DNA of 64,000 nt from Henckelia pumila (lineage: Eukaryota > Streptophyta > Magnoliopsida > Lamiales > Gesneriaceae), in the NCBI RefSeq assembly GCF_033568475.1, contig NC_133121.1, positions 192,288,664 through 192,352,663 of the forward strand. Direction: 5' to 3'. This document shows positions 1-11,100 of this stretch, piece by piece. A model generated the notes under the pieces. That model was not told where the DNA came from, made no database searches, and worked only from the letters and a program-made list of their open reading frames with translations. The position numbers and the translations under genes were made by a program. Within the stretch, counting starts at the first letter, position 1. Every line of letters begins with the position of its first letter.

Positions 1-712
1 GCTAGTATATTCCAATATGTATTTTAACTTTTTTTCAAACACCAAAATAAAATTTGAATTCCATGAATTCAAAATCCAAATCCAAATCCAAATCCAATTC
101 CAAATTCCATTTTTAGGCATCTAAACATACTGTTAATTAATTTTTTTTAAGTCATGTTAATCATTATCTTATCATTAAACTATTCCATCCATACTTTTTT
201 AATTTAATTTTTCTGTATGTTCTTGTTATTTTTAATACTAATACACTTTGTATGAATTAATTTGATGATAATATATAATTATTATTTCCTTGGCCATTTC
301 TTAATTATTAATTTTTTCTTTTATATTTTTTTTTAAAAAAAAAACAAAACAAAATTTGGGACATGGTTTTCACAAGCAGCCAAAGAAAACATTAAAAGAA
401 GGAAAAGAAAAAGGTCATCAAACGGAATATCACAAGAAGTCCAAGTTGCATTTAAAAAATAATAATAATAATAATTAAACCGCACATCAAAAGATGTTGG
501 TAACTATGCATTGCAGATAGGGGTGAACAAAATTTTGGTTAAATCGATTTAACCACCTAACTGAACCAATTTGAAAATTTGATTCGGTTATTTTGGAATT
601 TCGATTTTGATTTTCAAAAGTTTCGTATGTTTTTTAATTTCGTTAATCGAATTAATCGATATTTTAAAATATATATATATATTATATATATTTATTATAT
701 TTAATACTTGTA
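1..712. other. AT-rich intergenic DNA, no gene seen
   Basis: No open frame with recognisable content. The stretch is AT-rich with poly-A/T runs. Near 520-660 it has GGTTAAATCGATTTAACC-like text of the sort seen in short non-autonomous plant elements, but I could not find a matching second terminus. Confidence 0.5.
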
Positions 713-1095
713 GGCTATGTTTGGTAGACTTATTAATAATCCATGTACAAATTTATCATTTCTAATCATACGTTCTTCTCATCATATTATTTATCCATTT
801 ATTAATTATTACATCAATCAAATCATTAATTATTTATCATACATCAATCAAATCATTGAATTTAAATTACTATATTACCCCCTATAAATAATATTATTTA
901 TATTTTATTTATTTTTTAAAAGGATAAAATAGTAATTTATAATTTTTATATAAAATTCAATCAATCAAATCAAATCAACTATAATCTATCAATCAAATCA
1001 AATATTTTATTCACTATCATTTTTTATTTATTTTTTATTACAATACATTACTTATCTATATATTATTTATCTCATCATCCATAAGAAACATACCC
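713..1095. mobile_element. MITE-like element A
   Basis: The left end reads GGCTATGTTTGGTA and the right end, reverse-complemented, reads GGGTATGTTTCTTA. The first ten bases match at nine positions. GTA lies directly outside both ends (710-712 and 1096-1098), which would be a 3-bp target duplication. The inside is AT-rich, with repeated ATCAATCAAATCA-type text and no coding capacity. The superfamily is not clear. The short terminal match keeps confidence low. Confidence 0.4.
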
Positions 1096-1100
1096 GTAGA

Positions 1101-1445
1101 TACCGTTTGGTATCATGGATGTGATGTACGATAGATGAATAAAAACATGATGAGATATGGATAAGCAAGACATGGTTATGAATAATATGTTGTTTTGTAT
1201 GTTTTTTTATTTTGTAGGATTATTGTGTTTATTCTCTTAATTGTCATTATCAATTTCACACAATGTCACTTATATGGCACTCATCCTCCACTAATACCAT
1301 GGGTGGAGAGGTATTTGTCATCAAACCTACATCTAATCTCATACCGGGCCATGAGATATCATTGGGTTAACAAAAAAATGAGAGAAACATGAGATGAGTA
1401 AAAATTTGTGTCTCATCCCACTTTCATATCATGTACCAAACGGTA
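1101..1445. mobile_element. MITE-like element B
   Basis: The ends are TACCGTTTGGTA at 1101 and TACCAAACGGTA at 1434-1445, a perfect 12-bp inverted repeat. If the outer TA belongs to the target, this is a CCGTTTGG-ended element with a TA duplication, as in Tc1/mariner-type MITEs. It starts only six bases after element A, so the two are stacked side by side. A 65-codon frame inside has no features of a gene. Confidence 0.5.
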
Positions 1446-1755
1446 CTGTAGTATATTAATATATCATTCAATCCTAATCCATTTAGAACAGTCACAGCCG
1501 CCATCTGGTAAATCTCAACTCTCGTCACCCACTTAGACCTGGCCAAGGGCCGGGTTGGGCCCAGACCCGGCCTGGAACCGGCCCGTGGTCAACAGGCCGG
1601 TTAACCGGGTCAACGGGCCCGACCCGGAACCGGGACCGGACCGGCCACTAGGCGGTCCGGTCCCGATTTTCCCAAGGGAAAACCGGCAACCCGGCGGGTT
1701 GAACGGGTCCAACCCGGCGGGTTGGACACGTGGCGCCCATCAGGGAGCCCAGATC

Positions 1756-1814
1756 CAACGGCCACTAGCAAGTGGCCGTTGGATCATTCAACGGCCACGA
1801 TCTTGTGGCCGTTG
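1756..1814. repeat. two tandem hairpins in the hAT 5' subterminal region
   Basis: Hairpin one has 11-bp perfect arms (CAACGGCCACT at 1756-1766, complement at 1771-1781) around a 4-base loop. Hairpin two has 10-bp perfect arms (CAACGGCCAC at 1789-1798, complement at 1805-1814) around 6 bases. Upstream, AACCCGGCGGGTT occurs twice as a short palindrome (about 1694-1725). hAT transposases bind repeated subterminal motifs, so these may be binding sites; that role is inferred. Confidence 0.7.
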
Positions 1815-2262
1815 TCAACCCGCCCGACCCGCCGGGTCAACCGGCTATTTTTATTTATTTATTTTTTAAAAAACATACTTTTTATCTATAAATACCCCCA
1901 ACCTCCTTTCATTTTGTTTACACAATTCTCTCTTCATTCTCTCTATTCTCAATTCCTTTTAATTTCTTGAATTATCAAAAATATCAAGTTTTGATTATTG
2001 GTTTATTGTCAATTGTTGATTTATTTTCATATTTATACAATTACAAATATCCGGAGAGGGATCAAGTCGTAGGGGTGACAAAGGAAAAGAAAAGGAAAAG
2101 AGCATCATACCACCCGAGGTCGAGTATCCTCAATTCAATGTCGATGGATTTGATCTTGAATATTCCGATGATGAAATTCAAGAAATTCGACAAGAGGCGC
2201 AACAAAGACAACAAGTTGAACAACCACCACCACCACCACGTCATCATGCAAGTCAAGAAAGT

Positions 2263-4263
2263 ATGAACGATCCGGCGGCCTCTCAAAGACAAACTCGAGC
2301 GGTGCCTCGCCCGACATCCGATATCTTCACCAAACACTTCGACAAGGTGACGCTTCCCTCCGGTGATTTGCAAGCCAAATGCAAATATTGTTCAAAATGT
2401 TACAAATTTAAAAAAGGAGGTGGTTATGGAACTTTGACGCGGCATATCGAGAAAAATCATCCGGTGGAAATTGGTATTGATCGTGGTCAAACTCAAATTC
2501 CGGCATTCTCTTCTCAATCAGGTAATGAATCTCAACTATTTAAATATAACGAAGCTAGATTTAGAGAAGAAACGGCTAAATTTTGTGCGGTTGAACAACT
2601 TTCTTTTAGTTTTAGCGATAAATTATCTTTTGAAAATTGGCTTTCTACAAGTGCAAATCCTTCTATTAGACGTATTCCAAGAAATAGTCTCAAACGCACA
2701 ATGAAAAAGTTAGTCGTTGATCAAAAGAAAGAATTAATTAAGGAATTTTATAGTTTGAATAATAAATTTTCTTTGTGTTCCGATATTTGGAGTGATCATT
2801 GGCAAAGTTGTTCATATATGAGTATTACATGTCATTTGATTGATAATAATTGGAACATTCAAAAAAGGTTGCTTGCATATAGATGTTTCAACGAATCACA
2901 CACGACATAAAATATTTCGCAACTTATATTTGTTATTTTAGAAGAATATGGTCTAACTACCAAAGTTTTTTCAATGTCTTTTGATAATGCTAGTGCAAAT
3001 ACTTTAAGTATTAGTGAGCTTATTGAAATATGTAAACCATCACTAGGTGACAAATTTTTTCATATTAGATGCACATGTCATATTTTAAATTTGTGTGTTC
3101 AAGATGGACTAAAAAGTTTAAGCATACATATTCAACCAATTAGGAACACTATTCATTATTTATGGACGCATCCTCAAGTTATGAAGCAATGGGAAAAATT
3201 TTGTAGAGTAAATGGTATGAAGCTTAAGTGGTTTGTATGAGATGTTCCAACTCGTTGGAATTCAACATATAAATTTTTATTATCCTCTTTTGAATATAAA
3301 GATTTATTATGTACATTTTTTCATCAATTTGTTCAAGCTCGTGATATTTATTTGTTTTCAAATCAATGAAACATATGCACTAGTATTTGTGAAATTTTAA
3401 AAGTTTTTAATGATGCTAGTGACCAATTATCCGGTGTTTATTACCCTACTTCACATTTAGTTTTAACACATTGTTGTAACATTGCTTGTATTTTTCATGA
3501 ACATGTTAATTCTAATGATAGTGTTTTATCTCAATGTATTCTCGTCATGAAAGCAAAATGGGAAAAATATTTTTTGCTCATTCCTGAAATTTTTTTATGT
3601 GCTTTTGTTTTAGATCCTAGACTTAAATTAGATGGCTTAAGCGACATGTTAACATTATATTATGAATCTTTGGAGCCTATTGCGGAAACGATTCCTTCTA
3701 TCTCATTGATTTTGTTTAATATTAAAACTTATTTACTTGATATTTATAATGAATATAACATCAAATATGGTGGACAAATTGTTTCACATGAAACACAATC
3801 CACTGCAACTAGTAATGTTACTTCTAAACTTACTAAAGCACAACTTTTATTAAGGGAATGGACAAAACGTCCACGAGGATCCTCAAGTTTCAGTCAGGAA
3901 CTTGAGAATTATTTTACCACTACCTTTGATTTTAGTAATACAGATGAGGAAAACTTCGACATTTTGAGATGGTGGTCGCAAAAAACACAAATATATCCAA
4001 TTTTGGCTATAATGGCAAAAGAAATTCTAGCTTGTCCGGTTTCAACAGTTGCAGTGGAGCAAGCATTTAGTATTGGAGGAAATACATTGGACGAGAGACG
4101 TTCTAGCTTAAGGTCGGAAAACTTGGAAGCCCAATGTTTGCTCAATGATTGGTCAAAAGCCGCTACTCGAACACAACATATTCAAAGTGATGAAGAAGAC
4201 CAAGATGATACCGAAGGAACATCCGGAACTACGACGGGAGGAAATGCGATTGAAGTAGAATAA
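2263..4263 (+). pseudogene. hAT transposase with BED zinc finger, three in-frame stops
   Basis: One continuous frame carries a hAT transposase: a BED finger near the start (C40, C43, H61, H66, counted from the ATG at 2263), the RNase H-like region with SDIWSDHW and SFDNASAN around the expected acidic residues, and the C-terminal dimerisation region with RWWSQK, PVSTVAVEQAFS and LDERRSSL. The frame is stopped at 2908-2910 (TAA), 3238-3240 (TGA) and 3367-3369 (TGA) but never shifts, so it died by point mutation. The same frame stays open upstream to about 2050 with acidic, Gln/Pro-rich text, so the original start was probably before 2263. BED-hAT proteins cut and paste their own DNA in the nucleus. 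A domesticated gene is unlikely given the stops. Confidence 0.85.
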
Positions 4264-4565
4264 AATGTAATAGATTTGTAATATTAAGTCATAAGATATT
4301 AAGATGTTGAAATTCTAATATATTGTTTATTTAATAAATGTAATAGATTTTTATTATGGAGATATGAAATATTTGATTGAGATTATTTAAAGAATATGTC
4401 TTATTAAAAATTTGTTTAAAAATTTAAAAAAATTAAATTTCGAATGTGCAGCGCCCCAGCACTCCCAGCGCTGCCCTTCGATTATAATTCGAAGGTTTAG
4501 CGCCCCAGCGCTGCCAAAGCACCTTTTCATGAGGTACAGATTTCACGTTCTGGCGGTTACAGATT

Positions 4566-4862
4566 AAAGATTATCTGTATAGCAAGAAGCTACATCAACC
4601 TCTATCCGGGGTGAAGCCAGAAAAGATGGAGGATGATGAGTGGGAGCTTCTTGACCGAAAAGTGTTAGGGGTAATACGATTGACCCTAACAAAGAACGTG
4701 GTGCACAACGTGGCGGAGGCAAAAACCACGGAGGAGATGATGTCCATTTTATCGGACATGTACGAGAAGCCATCAGCAAATAATAAAGTGTTCTTCATGA
4801 AAAAGTTATTCAACTTGAAGATGGAGGAAGGTGCTTCGGTGGCGGCACATATCTGCGCATAA
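4566..4862 (+). pseudogene. Ty1/copia gag fragment (UBN2-type)
   Basis: The frame is open from 4566, reads KDYLYSKKLHQPLSG, and continues through LLDRKVLGVIRLTL, MYEKPSANNKVFFMKKLFNL and EGASVAAH. This is the conserved core of plant copia gag polyproteins (the UBN2/gag-polypeptide family that packages element RNA). It ends at a TAA at 4860-4862, before any zinc knuckle, and no pol follows, so only about 100 residues remain. A methionine is not required at the 5' side because this is an internal fragment. Just upstream (4440-4530) is GC-rich text with repeated AGCGCCCCAGCGCTGCC, resembling copia LTR or leader sequence. Confidence 0.8.
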
Positions 4863-5025
4863 TTCTGAATTGCAGGTGAACATTTTCATTAAATTTTTTT
4901 CGATATTGACACCAACATTAATATGATTTGAACATCAAGTCACTGGTTGACAGTATTTTATAATTAGTAAGTAGAGGTTTGCTGGTGAAAATTTCAATAC
5001 AACTAAAAACTGATTTTTAACTTCC

Positions 5026-5283
5026 GTGGTCTCTAAAATTCGGATCAACAATGCTGCTGCAGATCCTCCCCTTTTTTCAAGCGGAGTGATTGGGGGCGAT
5101 AACGCGATTGCTAGGCATGGGATTCACGGTATATATTGGCTGTTTAACATGGATATACCAGCTGCTCAACTCATGCTGGGGGAGAATACCATATACTTGA
5201 CACAAGCACAGAGTAGTAGCCCTTTCCAAGGTATCATGTATGATTACATTCGTTTGGAATGCCCCATTAATACTAGAGTTTAG
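5026..5283 (+). pseudogene. rhamnogalacturonan lyase C-terminal exon fragment
   Basis: The translated text includes IRINNAAADPPLFSSG, NAIARHGIHGIYWLF and PFQGIMYDYIRLE, then a stop at 5281-5283. This matches the end of plant rhamnogalacturonate lyases (polysaccharide lyase family 4), where a C-terminal beta-sandwich domain ends in a GIMYDYIRLE-like strand. Such enzymes are secreted and cleave pectin side regions in the wall. The catalytic region and all earlier exons are missing, and directly upstream is a copia gag scrap. I read it as a captured or leftover last exon, not a working gene. The first residue is uncertain because the exon edge is not visible. Confidence 0.75.
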
Positions 5284-6567
5284 AACAATTTTAGCATTTC
5301 GTAAGTCGTTGATTTCAAATTTTTGGGGGGCAATGCCTTGTTAAAGATTGCAGCAAAAACCTTTGACTTCAAAATTTCATCTAAAATTTCATTTGCGATA
5401 AGTTAGAGTTGAATGCTTAGTTGGAGTATTTCAAGATTTGGGAGTCAAAAATCTCCGATATACATACTTAAAAATATTTTATTAACAAAATAATTGATAA
5501 AAACAGTTAATTAGTGTAAAGAATTAATGCAACTAAATAATTTTAACAACACATTCAATATAGGAATATAAATGAATTGTAATAAAAAATGGGGTTAATT
5601 GCATAATTTGCATTTACTATCCATGTGAAATCCCGAAATTGTTAAAAATTTCCATGAAAAAATGATCTATTATCTCCCATTTTTTCAGATCTTGAACGTG
5701 CGCATCATTTTCCATATGTGTTTTCAGTTATATATGTGTTCATGATTTGAAAACACGCGGAGCTAATAGTGGTTTCAGCAATCTAGATATTTCAAAGACA
5801 TATTGTATGTAATTAATTAAACCAATAAATAATTATAAATAGAATTTAATTATCATAAAATAACAAATTTATTTAATAATTTAAATATATTAATTCTAAT
5901 TGCATTTATTTCCAGTATAATTAATATTAATTAATATCAAATTAAAATTTAGTTTATACTGTTAAATTTATAAAAATGTATTAATTAAATAAATCATAAG
6001 AATTAATGTAAAAAAAATTAAAAAAATGGTATTATGAGAATATTCTTTTTAGATTATGATTTTAAGTAGTAGATAGATTGAAGATGAATATGGTATTTGG
6101 TGCAAAAATTGCATTACTTTGACGTAAAGGTTGCTCTAAAATTGAGTTATGGGTTGAAGATGATATAAGAAATCATATTCCTTGTTCCCAATTTCCCACA
6201 AGGAAATGACCCCAAATAGAGTTGTGCCAAGGAAATGAATTAGATAAATAGTTTATTAGGATTTTAATAGTCTATACTGCTTCGGATGATCTTGATCAAC
6301 TCACTGTTTAGACTTGTAGCACCATCTACTGTATCTATCAAAAGTAAATTAAAAGAAAAGGAAAAAGTAAACTATGCACTTATTTCTGTCTTTGAACTTT
6401 GAACTTTTCAATAATGTCTTCTGTATATTACATGGATTAAGTCGACCCTTGTACACGCATGCCTCAAAATTTTTTTTTTTTAAAAAAAGAAATTCAACTT
6501 TGGTTAAGCCAATATCTAAATCATTTATTCAAAGAACAAAACCGTGTTTTAGTTCTACAAATAAATG
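5284..6567. other. AT-rich intergenic DNA between exon scrap and CLT gene
   Basis: I see no supported gene here. The sequence is AT-rich with many poly-A/T runs. The part nearest 6567 lies downstream of the minus-strand CLT stop codon and should hold its 3' untranslated region and polyadenylation signal, which I cannot place exactly. Confidence 0.5.
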
Positions 6568-9500
6568 TCACAAAGCCTTGGAGAGCTGCTTCTGAGGCCT
6601 GGGCATGTTGTATAGGATAAGTCCCACCACAAGAATCATAGAGCCCAAGTGGAAAAGGGGGCTTAAGCTTTCAACTTGAGGAAGGTATGGCAATGGTAGG
6701 GAAAGAGCATATATAGCAATTGGCACTGCAACACAAGGGAAAAACCACCAAAAAAAAAAAAAGAGAAAAAAATCAGCACATCGTAAACGTACTAATGCCA
6801 AACGACCAGCATGTGTATGTAATTTTTGTTTTAAAAGATAGAGTGAAAAAAATGAATTCCCAGTTGTGTGAAGAGCGAACCTGATGCCCTGACAGCGAGA
6901 GAAGCAACGATAGCATCGGAGAATTTAAGAAGATTGAGCACTGATATGTTGAAAAGAACACTGGAGATTATGAAAAGCAGAGGTAGCATTGGAGCTCCTG
7001 CACACCCTGGACACAAGAAATGAACAAAGTCATTATGCTTCTTCACTACACTAAACAAAAACGCCTTAATCCTCAAGTTTTGGTTCTTGTTGAGAAGACA
7101 GTAATTGCTCAAGTAGGCTTGCAGGTTCTAAATTCTATCCCGAAGAAATTTTATGGTTAAGCTGTTTGATATGTATCCAGCAGACTATAGAAGTATGTAG
7201 AGGAACTTTATACGAGATAGATCTTACCTGGCGTATTCCCTCCGATATTCAAGAAACAAGCAGCGCCACTTTTGAAGTACATAGGCAGCTGAGATAAGGT
7301 TATGCCCTTCAAGTTCGACAGAATTGGCAGACAGAGGAGTACAAACATAGCCTACAAGTTCAAAACAATAACCAAGTATTAACACCAGGAAGTATGATCA
7401 AATGTTGATTTTTCCTGAGGATATCAACTCACAAATTCTTCTACCTGAATCAGCTTAAAAATAAAAAACGAAGATCTTAAAAATGGTTCCGAAAAATAAA
7501 AAAGGTATGGATTGCAATAACTTCAATTATCTGAAAATATATAATTTAGTTCTGGAGGATCGTTACTTGTTTAGCAGAGGATGCCAAATATTTTCAGCAA
7601 GCTTGCTAAAATGCAAAAAATTTAAGTCCCTTGTAAAATATACCATCTTACTTCTAGTACTGGTAGAAGACATTAAAAAGTACATTGAAAAACTTGGAGA
7701 GTAACTCGCCATTACCTGAACTGCAGATCCAAAGCAATTTACAACAAAGACATCAAGCAATTTTCCCTGCAGTGATGGTGTGATTTATAAGATAACAACG
7801 CTTTCAATATCCTTACATAAGATAAGAATAGAATAGAAAAAATAGAATGAAAAATAACAGTAGTATTAGTATCGACGCACAATACTTTGATGATATTTCT
7901 AGATATTGCCGAAGTTTTTTAGTTACCTTAAGACGGGTGGCAGCATCAATGAACACATATTCCTGCACATTCCCACATTTGGAATTGTTAGTGTGCAGTT
8001 GTAGAAGGTTTAAATGTAGTCAAGTACAACTAATCACATCACCTTAACGATGGATGCACCTGCTTGGAAGGCACTAGACAATACCATTAGCGCCGGCCAC
8101 AAAATTCCCATTCCGGCAAGCATTGTACCATTGCTTGATCCACTGTGGCCCGAAAGTATGTTAATGTTAGCGATGAGACGAAGATGCATGCAGTGGCGGA
8201 GCCACACTTATCTTCACCCGGGATTTAGCCCGGGTGGGATATTTTTTTTCTTTAATTTTATATATATTAAATTCGAAAATTTTTGGAATAATTTGATATT
8301 AGCCCAGGTAATTAAATTTAGAATATTGAATGATTCAAGAGCTAAAAATTCTAGCCCGGGTAGATTGAAATTCCTGGCTCCGCAATTGGATGCATGTGCA
8401 AAAATAAGATTATGCATCAACTGATTATCGAAGGACCGGGATTACTTTTTACCTCAAAGTAAGACAAGAAACCAGTAACTAGCTTTGTGATCATCAGCTC
8501 TATGATCATCTTTTTATTGAATGAATACTATGCGGAGATGCTAAGACCGCCTAGAGTATGTTTAGATAGGAAAAATACAAGGGCAGAAGCACTTTTGGAA
8601 TGGAAACAAAACAGCTTCTTTTTTTTGGCTAAAAATAGGGAGTTTGGATTAAACCTAACAAAGAAGTTCTTCAAAAAACCAGAAGCTAGGAGTTAGAAAC
8701 TCTGGTTTTGGAGCTTCCTTTTCGGCTTATCTTGTAGAAAAAGTTGTTTTCGCCAAACTGCTTCTGCTTTTCAAACTTTAAAAACTCGTCTTAATGAAAT
8801 ACCTTTAAGCTAAGTGATTTTCTTATGTGCATAATGAGATTTAGGTCGCTAGTGATCATCAACATTTTTTTAATCGCATCATTCACCATGACTAATGCAC
8901 ATCAAAGAATGTTTCAACATTTTGAAATACAAATAAATAAAAATCGTAAGCTCACAAAATCGAAGAAGGAAATGATTACAATTTTCTTGAAAGAAAAGTA
9001 AGACCTTGTAAGGGCGACTATGACTCCCGCAGCTACGAGAATGCACCCGGCAATTTGGTTCAAGGGATAGGTCCTCTTCAAGAGAATTCTGGAAAAAACC
9101 AGCTGCCATATCAAGAATGTCTGCAAGAAACATGCACAACAAATAGAGAAGAGTTCAACTGGTGAAAAGAAAATAAATATTACCGAATGAAAAACATTCC
9201 AAGTTCCACAATATGTCTTCGTGCAACTGTCGAAAATAAATAACTAGAAAAAAAAAAAAATTGGAGCAAAACTTTCTTAAAGAAATGCTTGCCTGGTATA
9301 ATAAAGGTATCACTGGTCCGGGGAGCATTGCTGCAAGGAAAATGTAAATATTTTCAATGAAAATGAACAAAAGACCATCAATGTTGATCTGCTGTACTGT
9401 TTCTCGAATGTTTTCGATATGTTCTCAGTATTTCTAACAAAACGTTCTGAAGTTGAATTTGAGAAAGTTCGGGTAAATGTTTGATTACATTTTTTGACGA

Positions 9501-11100
9501 AGATATTTTCTGTTGTAGATATCATATCATGATCGAAAGTATTAGATATTTAAAAATTTTCAATCAGCAAGTATATTACAAAATAATCTAATAAGTGAAT
9601 TATTTCGGGATTGTTAAGTTATATGGAGAGATAGTATCAACAATGTGTCGGATAGAGCTGTTAAAACAAGCTAGCCCGTAACCCACTGCTTCAGGCGGGG
9701 GGTGACTGACTGACTGGCCCGTTTTGACAGCTCTAAATTGATGAGTACCTCCAGCATACATTCCAGAAACGAGTGACACGGATTCAAGAAAGCCCATGGC
9801 TATAAAGGGTGTCTTTGGAATGCTCAGCATCTCATCAGTAACTAAGCCACCTTTATATCTCAGGTACAGCAAAGGAAAGTAAACAGCCACGAACCTGTGT
9901 ATCCATCATCAAGTCAGCTTTCTCCATAAAATCAAATCACCACGCAGAAACCGAAATCAAATTTTATACGATTTTTTTATTAAAAAAAATGAAGAAGAAA
10001 TATTTCCGCTTCAAAACATACTACACAATCCGGTTCATTTCAACCTACCTATACAGGCATTACCCTCATAATAGATCTAAGGGTCCTCATTTATCAATAC
10101 ACGCAGGGACCACTAAAAAATAATGGATCCCACATTTATTGATAAATGTCCACCGTTAGATCTACCTCAAGGCAGTGCCTGTATAGGTAGGATCTAACTT
10201 ACCACATAATCCACCGGCCCTCACAAGAAGATTTCCAGATGCAGTCCCTCTCTCTTAGATCGTCGGATAATTTTATTAAACATATTAATAAACTAAAATG
10301 GTTTCACAAATATACGTTATTACATGATCCATATTTTCAATGAAAAGTAATATGTTCACCTAAAAAATAATATTTTCCATGAATGATGTTGGATTATGTA
10401 AGATAATTTAATAGAACTTTCTGTTAAGTATATTATATGGCCCCACAAACTTTCTTTTTTCCAAACTTTCTATCTACATGTATTAAAACATTAAAAGTAT
10501 AGTGGATAAATATAAAATAGGTATCAAGATTCATTAAACTTACACTATTACAAATGTGATTTCTCATTTTTAAGATTCAATTTCTATGTTTTAAAAAGAG
10601 TTTCTTGTCTGTCAAAATAGAAAAAATCGACTACACAAACACTGTTAAAAAAAAAAACACATGGATGTAAAATAATCAACTTTGATTCCTTAAAATAAAA
10701 ACACAGAAACTCACACCAAAGTGTTGATCTGAGCCAGAAACAGGGGATACTCCTTCATGGGCACCAGCGCAAGCTTGTGAAGCACTCGATTCACCACAGC
10801 CAGCATCAGAGTGATAGCCGACCAGACGATCACCCCCGCCCTCTTATCGCTAGCCGACGATGCTTCGTCTCCACCGGAATTGCGTTTCGGAACCGCCCTG
10901 CATACCCAGCTGACACTGGGTTTTCCATTCCCCAAGTGTAGAATACTAAATCGTTTGCCAGGGGCAATCGAGAGCTTAACGACATCGGTTTTCAGATGGG
11001 TTTCCCTGAAATCAACTCCATAGACGGAACAAATGTCGCGGGAAAAGGGAAGAGGAAGGGACTTGGGGGCGGGGCGGGGGATTAAGTTCAATCTCAACAT
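6568..11100 (-). CDS. CLT: CLT (CRT-like) plastid thiol transporter, ten exons
   Basis: Plant CLT proteins are relatives of the Plasmodium chloroquine-resistance transporter. They sit in the plastid envelope and pass gamma-glutamylcysteine and glutathione to the cytosol. Exons, read down the minus strand: 11100-10715, 9894-9749, 9330-9293, 9120-9005, 8142-8043, 7962-7927, 7766-7716, 7351-7228, 7006-6881, 6725-6568. They sum to 1281 nt, that is 426 residues plus stop, and every junction keeps frame. Exon 1 encodes a Ser/Arg/Pro-rich transit-peptide-like start and the first membrane segment (GVIVWSAITLMLAVVNRVLH). Later exons carry NQIAGCILVAAGVIVALT, PALMVLSSAFQAGASIVK, EYVFIDAATRLK, DVFVVNCFGS and PIAIYALSLPLPYLP, in the family's order. 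Length fits the family. Intron 3 starts with GC; the other introns are GT-AG. Introns 1 and 4 hold small inverted-repeat elements. It appears intact. Which CLT paralogue it is cannot be told. Confidence 0.92.
8191..8388. mobile_element. hAT-type MITE in CLT intron 4
   Basis: A 198-bp element with ends CAGTGGCGGAGCCA and TGGCTCCGCAATTG (12 of 14 bases pair) is flanked by a perfect 8-bp direct repeat GATGCATG (8183-8190 and 8389-8396). An 8-bp duplication is diagnostic of hAT-type insertion. Internal AGCCCGGG motifs occur near both ends. It is non-coding and lies well inside the intron, clear of the splice sites. Confidence 0.88.
10044..10191. mobile_element. hairpin MITE in CLT intron 1
   Basis: A 148-bp inverted repeat. 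CCTACCTATACAGGCA opens it and its complement (TGCCTGTATAGGTAGG) closes it, 16 bp of perfect pairing. Inner blocks also pair: AGATCTAA with TTAGATCT, and CATTTATCAATA with TATTGATAAATG. So nearly the whole element can fold on itself. I saw no clear target duplication. Confidence 0.7.

Larger units (their letters stand above)
1534..4300 (+). mobile_element. hAT superfamily transposon remnant
   Basis: The element appears to begin at TAGACCTGGCCAAGGGCCGG (1534), a GGGCCGGG-type end common in plant hAT elements. A GC-rich subterminal zone follows to about 1850, then a broken hAT transposase gene. No inverse copy of this terminus occurs between the end of the gene (4263) and the copia fragment starting near 4566, so the 3' end is missing and the right boundary is approximate. 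The element cannot move by itself: the transposase has three stop codons and one terminus is absent. Confidence 0.7.

Noticed and set aside
1555..1869. Pro/Gly/Arg-rich 104-residue frame
   Set aside because: It is produced by the GGGCCGGG-type repeats and hairpins of the hAT subterminal region.
8050..8424. 124-codon plus-strand frame
   Set aside because: It runs antisense over CLT exon 5 and through the intronic MITE. The minus-strand exon has clear homology and splice sites.
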